A stretch of DNA of 64,000 bases from Pollenia angustigena (lineage: Eukaryota; Arthropoda; Insecta; Diptera; Polleniidae): the NCBI GenBank assembly GCA_930367215.1, contig OV884059.1:49756957-49820956 (forward strand), written 5' to 3'. The notes beneath the pieces were generated by a model. That model was not told the DNA's origin and did not search any database. It saw only the letters and a program-made list of their open reading frames with translations. How positions within the stretch are numbered: the stretch's first letter is position 1; each line of letters opens with the position of its first letter. Below, piece by piece: positions 1 through 12,046 of the stretch. A program made the position numbers and the translations under genes.

Positions 1-202
1 TATAACTATTGATATGTTGATAATTTGATCATAACATCAAATTAAACAAAAGCAAAATTTCATACAAACGAAATAAAACTTACAAAAATACTCAAGTATT
101 TTAGTAAATGGTTTAAGAACTTCTTGTCTTAAATCCAAACATGTGCATGTACTGGTTTTTATTATGCTTACTTCTTACCAACCTTAAGACTTGCTTTATT
201 TA
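1..202. other. AT-rich DNA, no feature seen
   Basis: AT-rich sequence before the first R1 repeat. I see no coding, RNA or terminal-repeat signal here. Confidence 0.5.
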
Positions 203-904
203 TTATACCCTTCACCACAGGTGTAAAAGGGTATATATAAGTTTGTCATAACGTTTGTAATTTCCACAATATTGATTTTAGACCCCATAAAGTATATATA
301 TTCTGGGTCCATATGAGAAGAGAAGTTGATTTAACGATGTCCGTCTTACGTTTGGTATGTGTTTTCCGGATAATCCAGACATGATAGCGGCTAGGTTGTT
401 TTACATTTATGTTACATACAGTCCACCATTTCTTGCTATTGAAATTCAGCCAGATCGGTCCAAAAATGACGTAGATATGAGCAAAAAACCACGACTACCT
501 CTAAATTTTTCAAAAAATCCCTTGTTGTTGTATATTTTTTATTTCTGTATATCTTGAGAACGGCAAGAGCCAAAGTTTCCAAATTAGGTACACACATTTA
601 GGTTGGCAAAACACACTATTCTACAAAATGTGGGCGGGATTGGAGAAGTGGGCGTGGTACCTCCCGTACAAAAAAAAATTAAAAATTTTATAAAAACCTA
701 AATTTAAGGGCTGCCATATGTCCTATGGATATGACTTATATATCAAAATATCGGAAATTTTTAGTAGAACATATTTTATAAAAAACTCGGGAAAATCGGT
801 TCAGATACAAAAAAGTTATGACCACGTCGGTATATAAATCTGCCAAATCGGTTAAAAAATGGCAGAGTTATAACCGAAATACTGAATCCACAAAAATTAC
901 TCTT
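203..904. repeat. R1 dispersed repeat, partial copy
   Basis: It starts TTATACCCTTCACC and carries the same text as 907 onward (the GGTGTAAAAGGGTATATATAAG block, then phrases about 'aaatcggttaaaaaatgg'). It is shorter than the next copy: it stops after the 'actgaatccacaaaaattactc' phrase, where the next R1 copy begins head-to-tail. Short ORFs in it are not conserved as protein and I take them as chance. Confidence 0.75.
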
Positions 905-906
905 TT

Positions 907-2788
907 TTATACCCTTCACCACAGGTGTAAAAGGGTATATATAAGTTTGTCATAACGTTTGTAATTTCCACAATATTGATTTTAGGCCCCATAAAGTATA
1001 TATATTCTGGGTCCATATGAGAAGAGAAGTTGATTTAACGATGTCCGTCTGTCCGTCTTACGTTTGATATGTGTTTTCCGGATAATCCAGACATGATAGC
1101 GGCTAGGTTGTTTTACATTTATGTTACATACAGTCCACCATTTCTTTCTATTGAAATTCAGCCAGATCGGTCAAAAATATCGGAGATATGAGCAAAAACC
1201 ACGACTACCTCTAAATTTTTCCAAAAATCCCTTGTTATTGTATTTTTTTTATTTCTGTATATCTTGAGAACGGCAAGAGCCAAAGTTTCCAAATTAGGTA
1301 CACACATATAGGTTGCCAATACACACCAGCCTACAAAATGTGGGCGGGATTGGAGAAGTGGGCGTGGTACCTCCCGTACAAAAAAAATTAAAAATTTTAT
1401 AAAAACCTAAATTTGAGGGCTGCCATAAGTCCTATGGCTATGACTTTTATATCAAAATATTGGAAATTTTTAGTAGAATATAACTCGGGAAAATCGGTTC
1501 AGATACAAAAAAGTTATGACCAAAATTAATTTTTTTTTTTTTAAATACCCAACTTTCGGGAACCATAGATCTCCCCGAGTCCAAGCTTTATTACTAAAGT
1601 AAATGGTAAATTTCTTCTTCAACACGTCGGTATATAAATCTATCAAATCGGTTAGACAATGGGTAATTTATGAGCAAAATACTCCAAAAATGGGCTAAAA
1701 AACATCAAAAAATATAAAAACCTAAATTTTAGGGCTGCTATACGTCCTATGGATATGATTATGATTATATACCAAAATATCTGAAATTTCTTGTAGAACA
1801 TATTTTATAAAAAACTCGGAAAAATCAGTTCAGATACAAAAAAGTTTTGACCAAAATTAAATTTTTTTTTTAAATACCCATTTTCGGGAACCATAGATCT
1901 CACCGAGATTTATAACTAAAGTAAATGGTAAATTGCTTCTTCAACACGTCGGTATATAAATCTGCCAAATCGGTTAAAAAATGGCAGAGTTATAACCGAA
2001 ATACTGAATCCACAAAAATTACTCTTTTTTATAATTAACTTTGTTAAAATATATATTTACAAGTTTATATAAATATAACTTAAGTAAATGGTAAAATTCT
2101 TCCTTAACACGTCGGTATATAAAACTATCAAATCGGTTAGACCATGGGTAATTTATGAGCAAAATACTCAAAAAATGGGCTAAAAAACATCAACATTTGT
2201 ATAAAAACCTAAATTTTAGGGCTGCTATACGTCCTATGGATATGACTTATATATCAAAATGTCGGAAATTTGTATGAGTTATAACATAAATACTGGGGTC
2301 TAATCACCGCATACGATATCGAGCAAAATTCATCGAAATTATTTATTTTGGTATCTTGAAACTCGATATTAAATGAAATGTATTGAATTTGAAATAATAG
2401 CATTCGACATCGAGTAACTCGACATTACATTTATCGAGTTTTCATTCGATACGCCAGTGTCTATCGTATGCAAAAAAATTCCATAGTTTATTCGATACGA
2501 TAGTATCGAATGCAGTGATTAGAACCCTGAATTCCCGAAAATTACTCTTTTTATACCCTTCACCGAAGGTAAGAAGGTATATACAATATTGATCCTACAC
2601 CCTATAAAGTACATGTATTCTGGGCCCTTATGAAAAGCGAAGTTTAAAACCGGTTGTCTCTTATTTAAAAAAAAAAATATTTACCAGCTTTATTTAGTTT
2701 TTGTCTAGTTGCTCTGTATTCTGCTCGCACAATGGTGAAGGGTATATAAGATTCGGCACAGCCGAATATAGCACTCTTACTTGTTTTT
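907..2788. repeat. R1 dispersed repeat, near full-length copy
   Basis: One end is TTATACCCTTCACC. The other end reads GGTGAAGGGTATATAAG, then a hairpin TTCGGC-ACA-GCCGAA, then TATAGCACTCTTACTTGTTTT. The same sequence recurs at 17186-18062 plus 33584-35378. Internally it repeats variants of a block about 350 bp long (ACACGTCGGTATATAAA, CAAATCGGTTA, CCTAAATTTTAGGGCTGC). No ORF of significance. It is a non-autonomous mobile repeat of unknown class. Similar ACAAGTAAGA-hairpin-TATACCC ends are widespread in fly genomes, which is my reason for suggesting a fly. Confidence 0.75.
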
Positions 2789-3360
2789 TACAGGAACAAT
2801 ATTTATTGTGTTTGTTTCTTATAAAAGAGAACAGCAATTTTCTCTGTAAAGAGAAGGTACAATAAAACAAATACACGAAAAAAAGAGAATGTGTTTAAGT
2901 ATTTGTTTTTTGTACTTTTGCAAAAGCCTCCCAGTTGGCAAAACAGCCGTCGCACAGTGGCTGAAAATCGTTTTTCATGGGCCAAAAATCTTTTACTTTT
3001 GAACCGAAGGAGATATTTTAGTGAAATTTTTTTTAATCGACAGTTAGATTCTTAAACTTTCTTCACTTTAAATTGCATTAAAATCGGTTGAGTAGTTATT
3101 GAGGAATTTAAGGTCAAAGTGTAAGTAAGAATGTAATTTTTTGATTTAAATAATAATCATTAACATTTTTTGTAATAATGGGACACTCAAAAAATTAAAT
3201 GCTTACTATAAAAAAAATTTTAACATAAAAAAAATAGTAAAATCCACTGGAAATTTTGCTATTATTGCTGAAAAATAAACAATTTTTGCTTTCAAATTTG
3301 TTTACACTTATTTATTCTTATTTATTAAAACATTTCATACATATGTGGATAATGTATGAA

Positions 3361-6022
3361 TAAGGCGTGTCGATTTTTTTTACTTTCTATTTCCAAAAAT
3401 GAGGGGTGTCAAAAAGTTGTGTTTTGGTTAGTTATTCACAATTATATTTACAAGAACAAGAACAAGCAATTTTATTGGTTTGCTCGGTAAATAGCTACTT
3501 CAGAACTCCCAACCCTTCGTGATGTTCTAAGATATGGACTTCTGCTAAGAGAGCAAAGTGGAGAGAATGTCAGAAATTACCCAGCAGCTACTGTTGCCAA
3601 GGATACTTATTTTAAAGTGCTCGAAAAGTGGGAGCTAGCAAACAGTTGTTTTGTGGTACCAATTTTAAATTCGAGAGTCAAAATTCTGAAGAAGATAGAG
3701 GAAAACTGGGAAAAGGCCAAAAACATATCACTTGGCAGAGGAAAACTGGAAGTGAAAGAGGCTTTCATAGCAACATTAGACAAGCTATTTGACATACTTA
3801 ATTGCAAGTGTCAGATTAAGCTATGTTCAGAGTTCGAGGGTAAATGTCCAGGGGGAGCTGGCTGTAAATATGAAGTCCACATCTCCTGCTCTTGTTCTAA
3901 GAGTAGGAAGATTCCTATCAAAGAACTAGTGTTTATTAAGGGTCAAAGAGAGAAGATTGGATCTGTCGGACAGCATCAAATTGGATTACCGGATTTATGT
4001 GATCACAGAATACAAAGAGTTAACAGTACAAACAAGTGAATTTATTTCCTCCGAAGATGGTGATGAGTCAACTGGTGCTTGGCGTGAAGAATCTGAAGAA
4101 CATTTTCATCTTTCATGTGATGATTTTGATGTCCCTTCTACTTCAAGAACAAGTGATTATAATACATTACAATTGCGCAATGTTGCATTGCAAAGTATTA
4201 GGTATGGTGTCGGCCTACGTGCTACAGCTGCCATTACAACAGCTGCTTTTTTGGATGCTGGCTTAATAACAGAAGGTGATAGGAGACTTGTGGTTGATCA
4301 CAGTTAAGTAAAAAGGGCAGAAGAAAAAGTTATAAAATTGCTTGATGAAGAATTTCATGATCGATGCCAAACAGGCAGTATTAAATGTATTTTCTTTGAT
4401 GGACGCAAAGATTCAACTAAAGTTCTGTTAAAAGCAGATAACTCAAGTCATCAATTTCCAAGCATTGTGAAAGAAGAGCATTACACTGTTTGCAGTGAGC
4501 CAGGCGGAAGGTATCTTTGCCATTTTACTCCAAAGAAAGACGTAACAAAAAGAAAATCGGCTGAAGTTATTGCTAACCATCTTGTCGAATTCCTTAAGAA
4601 ACACAGCATTGATACAAGTTTACAGGCTATTGGTGGTGACTCAACCAATGTAAACACTGGTTGGCAAGGAGGAGTCATGCATTGGGTTGAGGCAAAACTG
4701 AATCGTAAACTCATCTGGCTGGTTTGTGCTCTTCATATTAATGAGTTACCTCTGCGGCACTTGATCACAGAGTTGGATGGAAAAACTTTATCCAACAACA
4801 AGTGGAGTGGAACGATTGGCAACATGCTTGATACTGCAACTGAACTTGAAATCAATCCCTCATTTGTCAGATTATCCTTTCCAGAGCCTTTCTTCATTGA
4901 ATGATGATATTGTCAGAGATCTCTCTACAGATCAGGCTTATGGGTACAGAATAACCCAGGCCATAATAAATGGTACACTTCCAACCGATCTGGCACTCTT
5001 AGAAATTGGCCCAGTAAGCCACTCTCGGTGGTTAACAACTGCAAATAGGATTTGTCGCATATGGGTTTCAAAACATGGCCTTAAAGGCAGTAACTTGAAG
5101 ACGTTACAACTTCTTGTGGAATTCATTGTCGGTGTTTACTATCCCTGCTGGTTTACAATTAAATCGAAATTCTCTTGGGTGGAAGGACCTCGTCACATTC
5201 TTCTTCAATTGAAGCTCCTAAGATCTCAGGAGAAGGCAGTAGCCGATATTGTTTTTCCAACAATCAAACGTTCATCGTTGTTTGCATTTAGTGAAATGGT
5301 GCTTCAGACACTTTTATGCTCGGAGGATCAAGAAGAAAGGATGGCAGGGGTTCAGAAAATAATTGAGATAAGGAATGGCGATGATGATACACTAGGGGAT
5401 CTATCTGTTCGGCCCAGGATAACACCTGCAATAAATTTAAATGCAACATCCCTTTTAGAACTTATAGACTGGTCAGATAAAGAAAAAGTTTATGAACCTC
5501 CGCTTACGTAGAAACTTAAAATATCCGAAATAAGAAAGTTTGTTGAAGAGCCAATGCAAGTTCCAAAGTGGCCATGTCATGGACAGTCCATAGAAAGGTG
5601 TGTGAAACAAGTAACAGAGGCTTCTGCCAAAGTGTACACTCATGAAAAACGGGATGGATTCATTAGAGGTCAGGAAGCAAGCAGAACAATGATGTCTAGG
5701 AATGAATCGAAGCAAGATTTAATGAATATTGTTGGTTTAAACTCTTTAAATGTTTTTTAATGTTTTTTACTGTTTTTTAATAAAGAAAATATATAAATGG
5801 TTAATTTAAGCAACATTTTTTTGAAGTTTATAACAAGTAATCACTTTTTTCAGAAAATTCAATATACATTTTTATCAAACGCAAATTTACCAAGCTAAAT
5901 GTTTATCAATACGCAAAAACCTTTCAAATTAGGATAAAACACATCAAAAGGCATATTTTTGGACCCCCTCATTTGCCAAAATCGGGAAAAAAAATTTTTT
6001 CTCCCAAAATCGACACGCCTTA
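3361..6022 (+). mobile_element. hAT-like DNA transposon nested in Transib
   Basis: The inverted ends TAAGGCGTGTCGATTTT and AAAATCGACACGCCTTA are perfect over 17 bp. The uninterrupted Transib end at 57303-57812 reads straight through ATGTATGAATAATAGCAG, so the insertion point is known. ATGAATAA is found at 3356-3363 and again at 6027-6034, which would restore the empty site exactly as an 8-bp duplication. The duplication overlaps the TAA of the inverted repeat, so the exact boundary is uncertain by a few bases. The element carries one broken transposase gene on the plus strand. Confidence 0.85.
3503..5760 (+). pseudogene. hAT-like transposase pseudogene (lineage 1)
   Basis: Coding similarity can be followed from 3503 (LPTLRDVLRYG) to 5760 through two frame changes (near 3955 and 4880) and two in-frame stops (4305-4307 TAA, 5509-5511 TAG). 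The N-terminal part has a cysteine cluster (NCKCQIKLC, CPGGAGC, SCSC) that could bind zinc. The central part has FDGRKDST, then IGGDSTNVNTGW..G, then a C-x2-H motif (CALH) and ELPLRHL. The order D-x3-N-x2-G..G followed by C..H resembles hAT-type RNase H-fold transposases. A divergent relative lies at 53560-55740 and 60090-62269. The superfamily assignment is inference; the family kinship between the two loci is visible by eye. Confidence 0.75.
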
Positions 6023-6120
6023 ATGAATGAATAATAGCAGCAATAGATTTTAATAGCTTTTGTAACAACGTGAGCTTCTATTTATTATTATTTTTATTTT
6101 TTTGATCTAATGAATTATAA

Positions 6121-7788
6121 TTATTGTTCATTAAATTGAAAGATTGATTGCAAATATTCCATATTTTGTTCTGTGTTATTTCTGTTCTTAAGTAGTTTTT
6201 TGACTTCTTCATCTAAATCCCGATGTTCCACTTTCCATTGATTTCGAATTCTGGAGATAAACGGATCTGACGTTGCCAATAATATATTAAATAGATCTTC
6301 ATTAGTAGAATTTCGTGAAATTTTTCTAGTATTGTGCTCTCTATAAAATCTGTAATCCTTATTCCTTTTTGAACTTCTTAACTCCTTGTTGGTTTCGTTG
6401 TTTCTTATTGATCCTGAAGATCCGAAATCCAAATCATAACTGATTTTAAGTATGTGTTCCATAAGTCGTATTCTTGCATGTAGTGGTGATAATCCAAATT
6501 CATATGCATCAGTATTATCTAATGATTTTGTCGGGACTTGGTTTAATTGGCTTGATGTTCCATGGCATATGATGCAGCTGGATGCAGCCTTCGTGTTAGT
6601 CAAAGCCTGGCCTACTTTTCCATCTATCATTGTTAGCACTAATTCGTAGCTAACTTCAATTTGGTGCCCATCTAAATCTAACTGTAATGGCTGTAGCATT
6701 GCAATTTGGGCCTTGATATCACTAACTTCTTTATTAATGGCATCATGAGTTTCTTTTTTGAATTCAAGTTTTAAAGGTCTGCAATATTTCGTAGAAGATG
6801 GTGTCTCATTTTTCCAAATATCCTTTGTTTGCGTTGTACTTGTCGAAGGCTCTGAATCTTCCAAAATCTTTTTTAATCGCAATGGTACAAATGATACCAT
6901 GAACATATCTGAGTCCGAAATATTTTCACATACTACTTGTTTGTATTGTTTTTGTCCGGAAGAACCATCACATCTCCATTTACAAAAAAGAATTAACTTT
7001 GTGTTTCCATATTTCTTTAACTCATTTCCTTTTATTGATTGTAGCAAGCGTTCGGATGTGTGATCAAGTAGAGATTGTAGTTGTACCTCTGCCAAAATTG
7101 ATGTGATTGTAATAGTGTCCTTTAATGGCAAACAGTCCATTTTAGCAGATGTTATGTGATGATATGCTGGATACAGATTTGAGCCTTTTTCAATCGCACG
7201 CAATCTGAGCTGTATATATTGCTGTTTTGTTTATTTCAAATCCAGAAATAATGCTAATGCCTCCTCATTTGTGAATTGTTTTGCATCGTTTGGAGTTGGT
7301 ATACTTTTAAGAATCCGTTTTGTTCTCAATGGACTAGCTTTAACAACTTTTTCAATGATATCCACTTTTGTCAATTGTTTCTGTGATCGCAATTGATGTA
7401 GGAAAGTATCTTGAATATTTTCATATCCGATTTCTTCATTTATATCCTTAAGCTTCCGCCTCTTGGATCTATCGCTACAGTTGTCCAGCGATTTTTGTGG
7501 TCTCCCACGTGTGTTTTGATTTGAAGTTTCTGAAGCGATCTGGACAGAAAGTTCGTTCTCTAACCAGTTTGCAAAGCTCTTATAAAACCTATCTTTGCTG
7601 TAATCAACTTTCCTGTATTGCTGTTTCAAATGTTTGATGAAAACATATAATTTATTTTCTAAGTCCGATTGTATTTCAGTGCTATAGGAATTTAAGTTTC
7701 CTTTTTTTCGAATGTAATTTTTAACATCTTCCTCGTTTTTGTTTCTAAAATACTCTCCGGCCAATTCTTTATAGCTGAAGCTCTCCAT
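6121..7788 (-). pseudogene. Transib transposase, RAG1-like, one stop and an internal deletion
   Basis: The reading frame starts MESFSYKELAG at 7788 and stays in one frame to 6121, broken by a single TAA at 7233-7231 (..LDLK*TKQQYIQL..). The N-terminal half has RGRPQK followed by a basic stretch, like the GRP motif that opens the RAG1 nonamer-binding region. After the stop come KWRCDGSSGQ (first catalytic D), PSSTKYCRPLKLEF, LTMIDGKV (second catalytic D, about 115 residues later), a CIICHGT zinc-type pair, SPLHARIRLMEHIL and RNKDYRFYREHNTRK. From family knowledge, about 130-140 residues that normally separate LHxxIR from the third acidic residue are absent at about 6420, so the catalytic core is incomplete. 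This is a dead transposase, not a domesticated gene. Confidence 0.88.
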
Positions 7789-7799
7789 GTTTATGAAAA

Positions 7800-9027
7800 A
7801 AGTTGTTATTGCTCAGATATATTATATCCACTGAGTTTGCATCCGAATGTCACTTGCTTTTAAACCTTTTCATACTTTTTTTCATACCAAGTACAGGTAG
7901 AATAAAAAGGATTAAAAAACTTAACATCCTTTTATTTATATGCTATAAAATACCTGACACAAATTTAACAACGCATTGCATAGCTATAGGGTCATGGACT
8001 ATTACTAGAGTCATAAAAACAGATAAAATAAAAAGACCAAACAAAATTTAAAAAGCCCTTCTAAGGTGGGAGTCACAATATACCTGTTTAGCGTAAACGC
8101 GTGTATAAGCTCTTTATTCTACTATAGAATACGCTAGTGTGAACGTAGTGTAACGGATAAGGATGAATCAGGGTAGCTATACGTTTTTCTGATTGGGTAA
8201 CATTAATAAAATTGTTTATATGTACTACCTGTATTATGTTCGATCACGATAAATTTTCCCTATATCATAAAATTTTTTTGAAGACAATAGCACATGATTT
8301 CTGTTACTTCTGCAAACATTTTTGCGGAATAAAAAAAATTGTAAAAAACAATTTAAAAAAAATTTTTTTTTCTGAGTAATTTCATTAAAATTACCTTTCT
8401 ATCAGTGGTTTTACCTTCTTAATCCCTTTTGGGCCGCAAAAGTTCTATTGTACTAAAGTTGAAATTTGACAAAAATATAGTAGTTTAGAATTTTTTTTTT
8501 GAGTAATTTCATTAAAATTAAAAAAGTGTTAAACAGACGGGTCCAAACGGGTACAAGAGTATAAACAGTGTAAAAGAAAACACTTTCACCTTTCTATCAG
8601 TGGTTTCACCTTCTTGGTCCCTTTTGGGCCGCAAAAGTTCTATTGTACTAAAGTTGAAATTTGACAAAAATAAAGTTGTTTAGAAAATATGTCCTAGCAT
8701 CTCAAATATAAATAACACAACAGTCGCAAATATTACCTTTTTAAAGATAACAAGACTACCAATCTAGCAGAAAAGCAAGCAGGTCATTATCGCTTATAGT
8801 TTTTGTGCAATGGTAATTTCTTTCGGATTAAATATTAAAAAAAATACTTTTTTCTGAACTAAAAAAAAAAGTTGTGTTTAACATGTCACACCCACAATTA
8901 CCAATATTTTGACCAAATTTTTTGGCTACCTTAGTTTTAATATGTTTACTATTAAATCAAATTAAAATTTTTGAAATCGGTGACAAACAAAAATTGGACT
9001 TTTGGCCAATGAAATAAAATTTTCAGC
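7800..9027. other. Non-coding 3' part of Transib with an internal direct repeat
   Basis: No ORF of interest. A block holding ACCTTTCTATCAGTGGTTTT, GGGCCGCAAAAGTTCTATTG and TAAAGTTGAAATTTGACAAA occurs twice (about 8364-8490 and 8492-8690). The second copy also holds about 65 extra bases. Confidence 0.6.
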
Positions 9028-9039
9028 CACTGTGCGTCG

Positions 9040-9940
9040 ACGACTTTGGCGTCAACGATATATGCAAGACATGTCGTCTATCACTTACAATTTCTGGAAG
9101 ACAATGTTGAGGAAAATGTCGTGGACGACAATATACTCGACATTGTCTAGTGCACTGTCTTCTAAAGAAGTTTATTAATGACGACATGACCGACATTGTC
9201 CTCCAAGTTGTCTTTTATACAAGCCTATCGACGAAAACATGACCGACATTGTCTTGTAAGGTTTCTTATATCACCACCTATACATGACAGTATGAGCGAC
9301 AACGTCTTGTAAGGTGTCCTCTATCATTTACTATCCACGACAGTATAAGCGACAGTGTCTTGTAATTTGTCCCTTATAAAAATCTACCACGACAACATGA
9401 CCGACATTGTATTGTAAGGTGTACTCTATCAACAACTATCCACGACAGTATAAGCGACAGTGTCTTGTAGTTTGTCCCTTATAAAAATCTACCATGACAA
9501 CATGACCGACATTGTCTTGTAAGGTGTCCTCTATCAACAACTATCCACGACAGTATAAGCGACAGTGTCTTGTAATTTGTCCCTTATAAAAATCTACCAC
9601 GACAACATGACCGACATTGTCTTGTAAGGTGTCTTATATCACCACCTATACATGACAGTATAAGCGACAACGTCTTGTAAGGTGTCCTCTATCATTTACT
9701 ATCCACGACAGTATAAGCGACAGTGTCTTGTAATTTGTCCCTTATTAAAATCTACCACGACAACATTGTCTTGTAAGGTGTCCTCTATCAACAACTATCC
9801 ACGACAGTATAAGCGTCTGTGTCTTGTAATTTGTCTCTTATAAAAATCTACCGCGACAACATGATCGACATTGTCTTGTAAGGTGTCCTCTTTCCACAAC
9901 TAAACACGACAATATGAGCGACCTTGTCTTGCAAGCTAAC
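9040..9940. repeat. ~105-bp minisatellite, GAC-rich
   Basis: CTATCCACGACAGTATAAGC recurs at about 9331, 9436, 9541, 9699 and 9795. The spacing is 105, 105, 158 and 96. Each 105-bp unit is two related halves of about 52 bp built on CGACAxTATGAxCGACATTG and TCTTGTAAGGTGTC. It lies just inside the left end of the CACTA-like element and is a candidate subterminal binding array. Confidence 0.85.
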
Positions 9941-10173
9941 TTCTAAAGAAACAAAAATAATTTGTTCCCAATAAAAAACAAAAATAACTGTAAAATAACG
10001 ATATTAATAAAAATCAGCCAAAGCAAACTGAAGAAATCAGTCAGTTAAGTGTGAAAAATATTCATTAAAATGAGAAAAGTTGAAGAAGACGGAGTGTTTT
10101 TTCAATTGATTTTTTTAAGTGTAAGCATAAAAATGAATATAATTTTAGTAAGTAATTACAATTGTTTTTTAGT

Positions 10174-11935
10174 ATGACATCGCTAAGATCATTGCAACGA
10201 GAAATTTCTCGTAAAAAACGTAACTATTTACAAAAAATAAATAGTGAAGTGGAAATGCATGTAGGTAATTGTGAAACAGTTGAAGATGTTGCAATGGGTG
10301 AGATTTTTACTGAAAAAAAGTACAGAAGGCCGAATTAGCCAAGAAGATGAAAAAAGTTTTTTTTGAAGCATAAGATAGGAAGGAAGCTAGGTGACGATAT
10401 TCTTGAGATCCTTTATGAAGAAGTTTAAAATATACCAAAAAGTACAAAACAGCTTTTAAATAGAAAGAAAAAACCAATGGTAACTCGTACAGTTAATCCA
10501 GGAAGTTATTTTCATTTTGGGTTAGAAGCTCAAATTTTGAAATTAAATGGGCTGCTTATTGATATAGATGAGGTTAAAATAGATATTGGTATTGATGGAC
10601 TACCACTTTTTAAAAGTAGTTCTGTTGGATTGTGGCCAATTTTAGCAAAAACGATCAATTTAAAAGAAGATTGCCTCTTTCCAATTGGAATTTACTGTGG
10701 AAGTAGTAAGCCTGTTTCCATTAACTGTTTTCTGCACGATTTTATAAAAGAATTAAAATACATATTTGCTAATTTTATATCGTATAATGAAAAGAAAATA
10801 GATGTTTCCATTAGGGCGTTATTTGTGATGCCCCAGCAAGATCTATACCGTCTATTCTGTTATCCCGGGGGAAAGAAGAACAGATGAAATGTTCAAGAAT
10901 AGGGAGTGTCGTGAACATCATTCTGTTATGTTTCGATCTAATAACTCAGACTTAGAAGAAATAGGTATTAACATGGTAACACAATTTCCTATAGATCCTA
11001 TGCATTTAATAGATTTAGGTGTCATGAGAAAAATATTAAATGAAATACTAAAAAAAATGCAGTCTGATAAACAAACATCCATGACACATAAATTAATTTC
11101 GATATCTGGATGTATCCCTAAAGAATTTGGCCGCACCCCTAGACCGTTACATGAGTTAAAAAAGTGGAAAGCTACGGAGTACCGTCAATTTTTGTTATAT
11201 ACGGGTATTGTAGTTTTAAAAGACTACGTAAGCGACGATATTTTCTACCATTTCCTACTTCTCCACTGTGCATATAGACTTCTTTGTTGTCCATACTCTT
11301 TTCGAAATAATTTATCAGCATCCGAAATTTTATCACATGATTTTGTAAAGTTTTTTCCGAATATATATGGAGAAAAATATGTGACATATAATGTTCATAA
11401 TTTGCTGCACATATGTGATTGCGTCAGAGAAATGGGACTTTTTTCAAGCTTTACTGCATACGACTTCGAAAATTTTATGCAATCGATAAAGAAATGTGTT
11501 AAAAAGCCGCATCAAATTTTACAACAGATAAGAAAACATTTCGAAGAAAAATCTATAATAATGGAAAAAAAAGTCATAACTTGCGATAAGCGAAAAGGAA
11601 AATTGCTCAAAATTAACGATTCAGATTGCTATTTAAGCTATTGTTTTCCAAACAATTTCTGTTTACTTTAAAACCAGACAGAACATTATATGGGAGCAAT
11701 AGTAAAAATAACACGTATACAGGAAAACGTATTTTATGGAGTTGATGTTAAAGATCCTAAAAATTTGTACACCCTACCTGTGCCATCAAAACAGTTGGGA
11801 ATTGGGCTGCTTGACAATATAGAAGGTATCGATGAACATGCAATAGATATTAATACAATTAAGTGCAAAATGATGTGTCTACCATATAAAGAAAATTTGG
11901 TCGTTTTACCAATTTTACACAATTGCACATAAATT
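10174..11935 (+). pseudogene. CACTA/EnSpm-like transposase pseudogene
   Basis: The N-terminus MTSLRSLQREISRKKR opens at 10174. The main frame (10477 on) has GSYFHFGLE, DGLPLFKSSS, PIGIYCGSSKP and DFIKEL, typical of the animal CACTA-like transposase family that pairs with DUF4806 proteins. After a damaged segment near 10824-10889 (CDAPAR motif out of frame, the usual zinc-finger stretch missing) the frame resumes with RTDEMFKNRE, QFPIDPMHLIDLGV, RKWKATEYRQFLLYTGI-type text and YNVHNLLHI. In-frame stops at about 10426 and 11669-11671 and frame changes between 10320 and 10889 make it non-functional. The C-terminal tail 11690-11932 continues in the same frame after the 11669 stop. Confidence 0.8.
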
Positions 11936-12046
11936 GTACACAAAGGAGTTTAATTGCAAAACCATTAAACTTTTTTATTATTATTTTTTTTTTTCTTTAT
12001 TATATTTTTTATTATTTTACATAGTATCAACACCTTCAAAATAATA

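Larger units (their letters stand above)
2953..9034 (-). mobile_element. Transib DNA transposon (RAG1-related), with nested insertion
   Basis: The left end is CACAGTGGCTGAAAAT at 2953 and the right end is its inverted match finishing CACTGTG at 9034. Similarity between the ends continues imperfectly for about 40 bp (TTTCAT, GGCCAAAA). Both sides carry the 5-bp target duplication CGTCG (2948-2952 and 9035-9039). Transib elements are known for CACWRTG-type termini, like the RAG heptamer, and 5-bp GC-rich duplications. A Transib-type transposase lies on the minus strand (7788-6121). Without the nested 3361-6022 insertion the element is about 3.4 kb, normal for the superfamily. A second, truncated copy of the left end is at 57303-57812. 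Confidence 0.92.

Noticed and set aside
907..2788. R1 as a Helitron
   Set aside because: It has a subterminal hairpin, but I do not see the TC start and CTRR end next to an A/T target that would define a Helitron.
3607..3807. Minus-strand ORF opposite the hAT-like gene
   Set aside because: Shadow of the plus-strand coding sequence with no motif of its own.
6121..7788. Domesticated RAG1-like host gene
   Set aside because: It lies between Transib ends with a target duplication, and has a stop and a core deletion. It is an element copy, not a host gene.
9040..9940. CRISPR-like array
   Set aside because: Direct tandem repeats without unique spacers, in an insect-type genome with transposons; a minisatellite.
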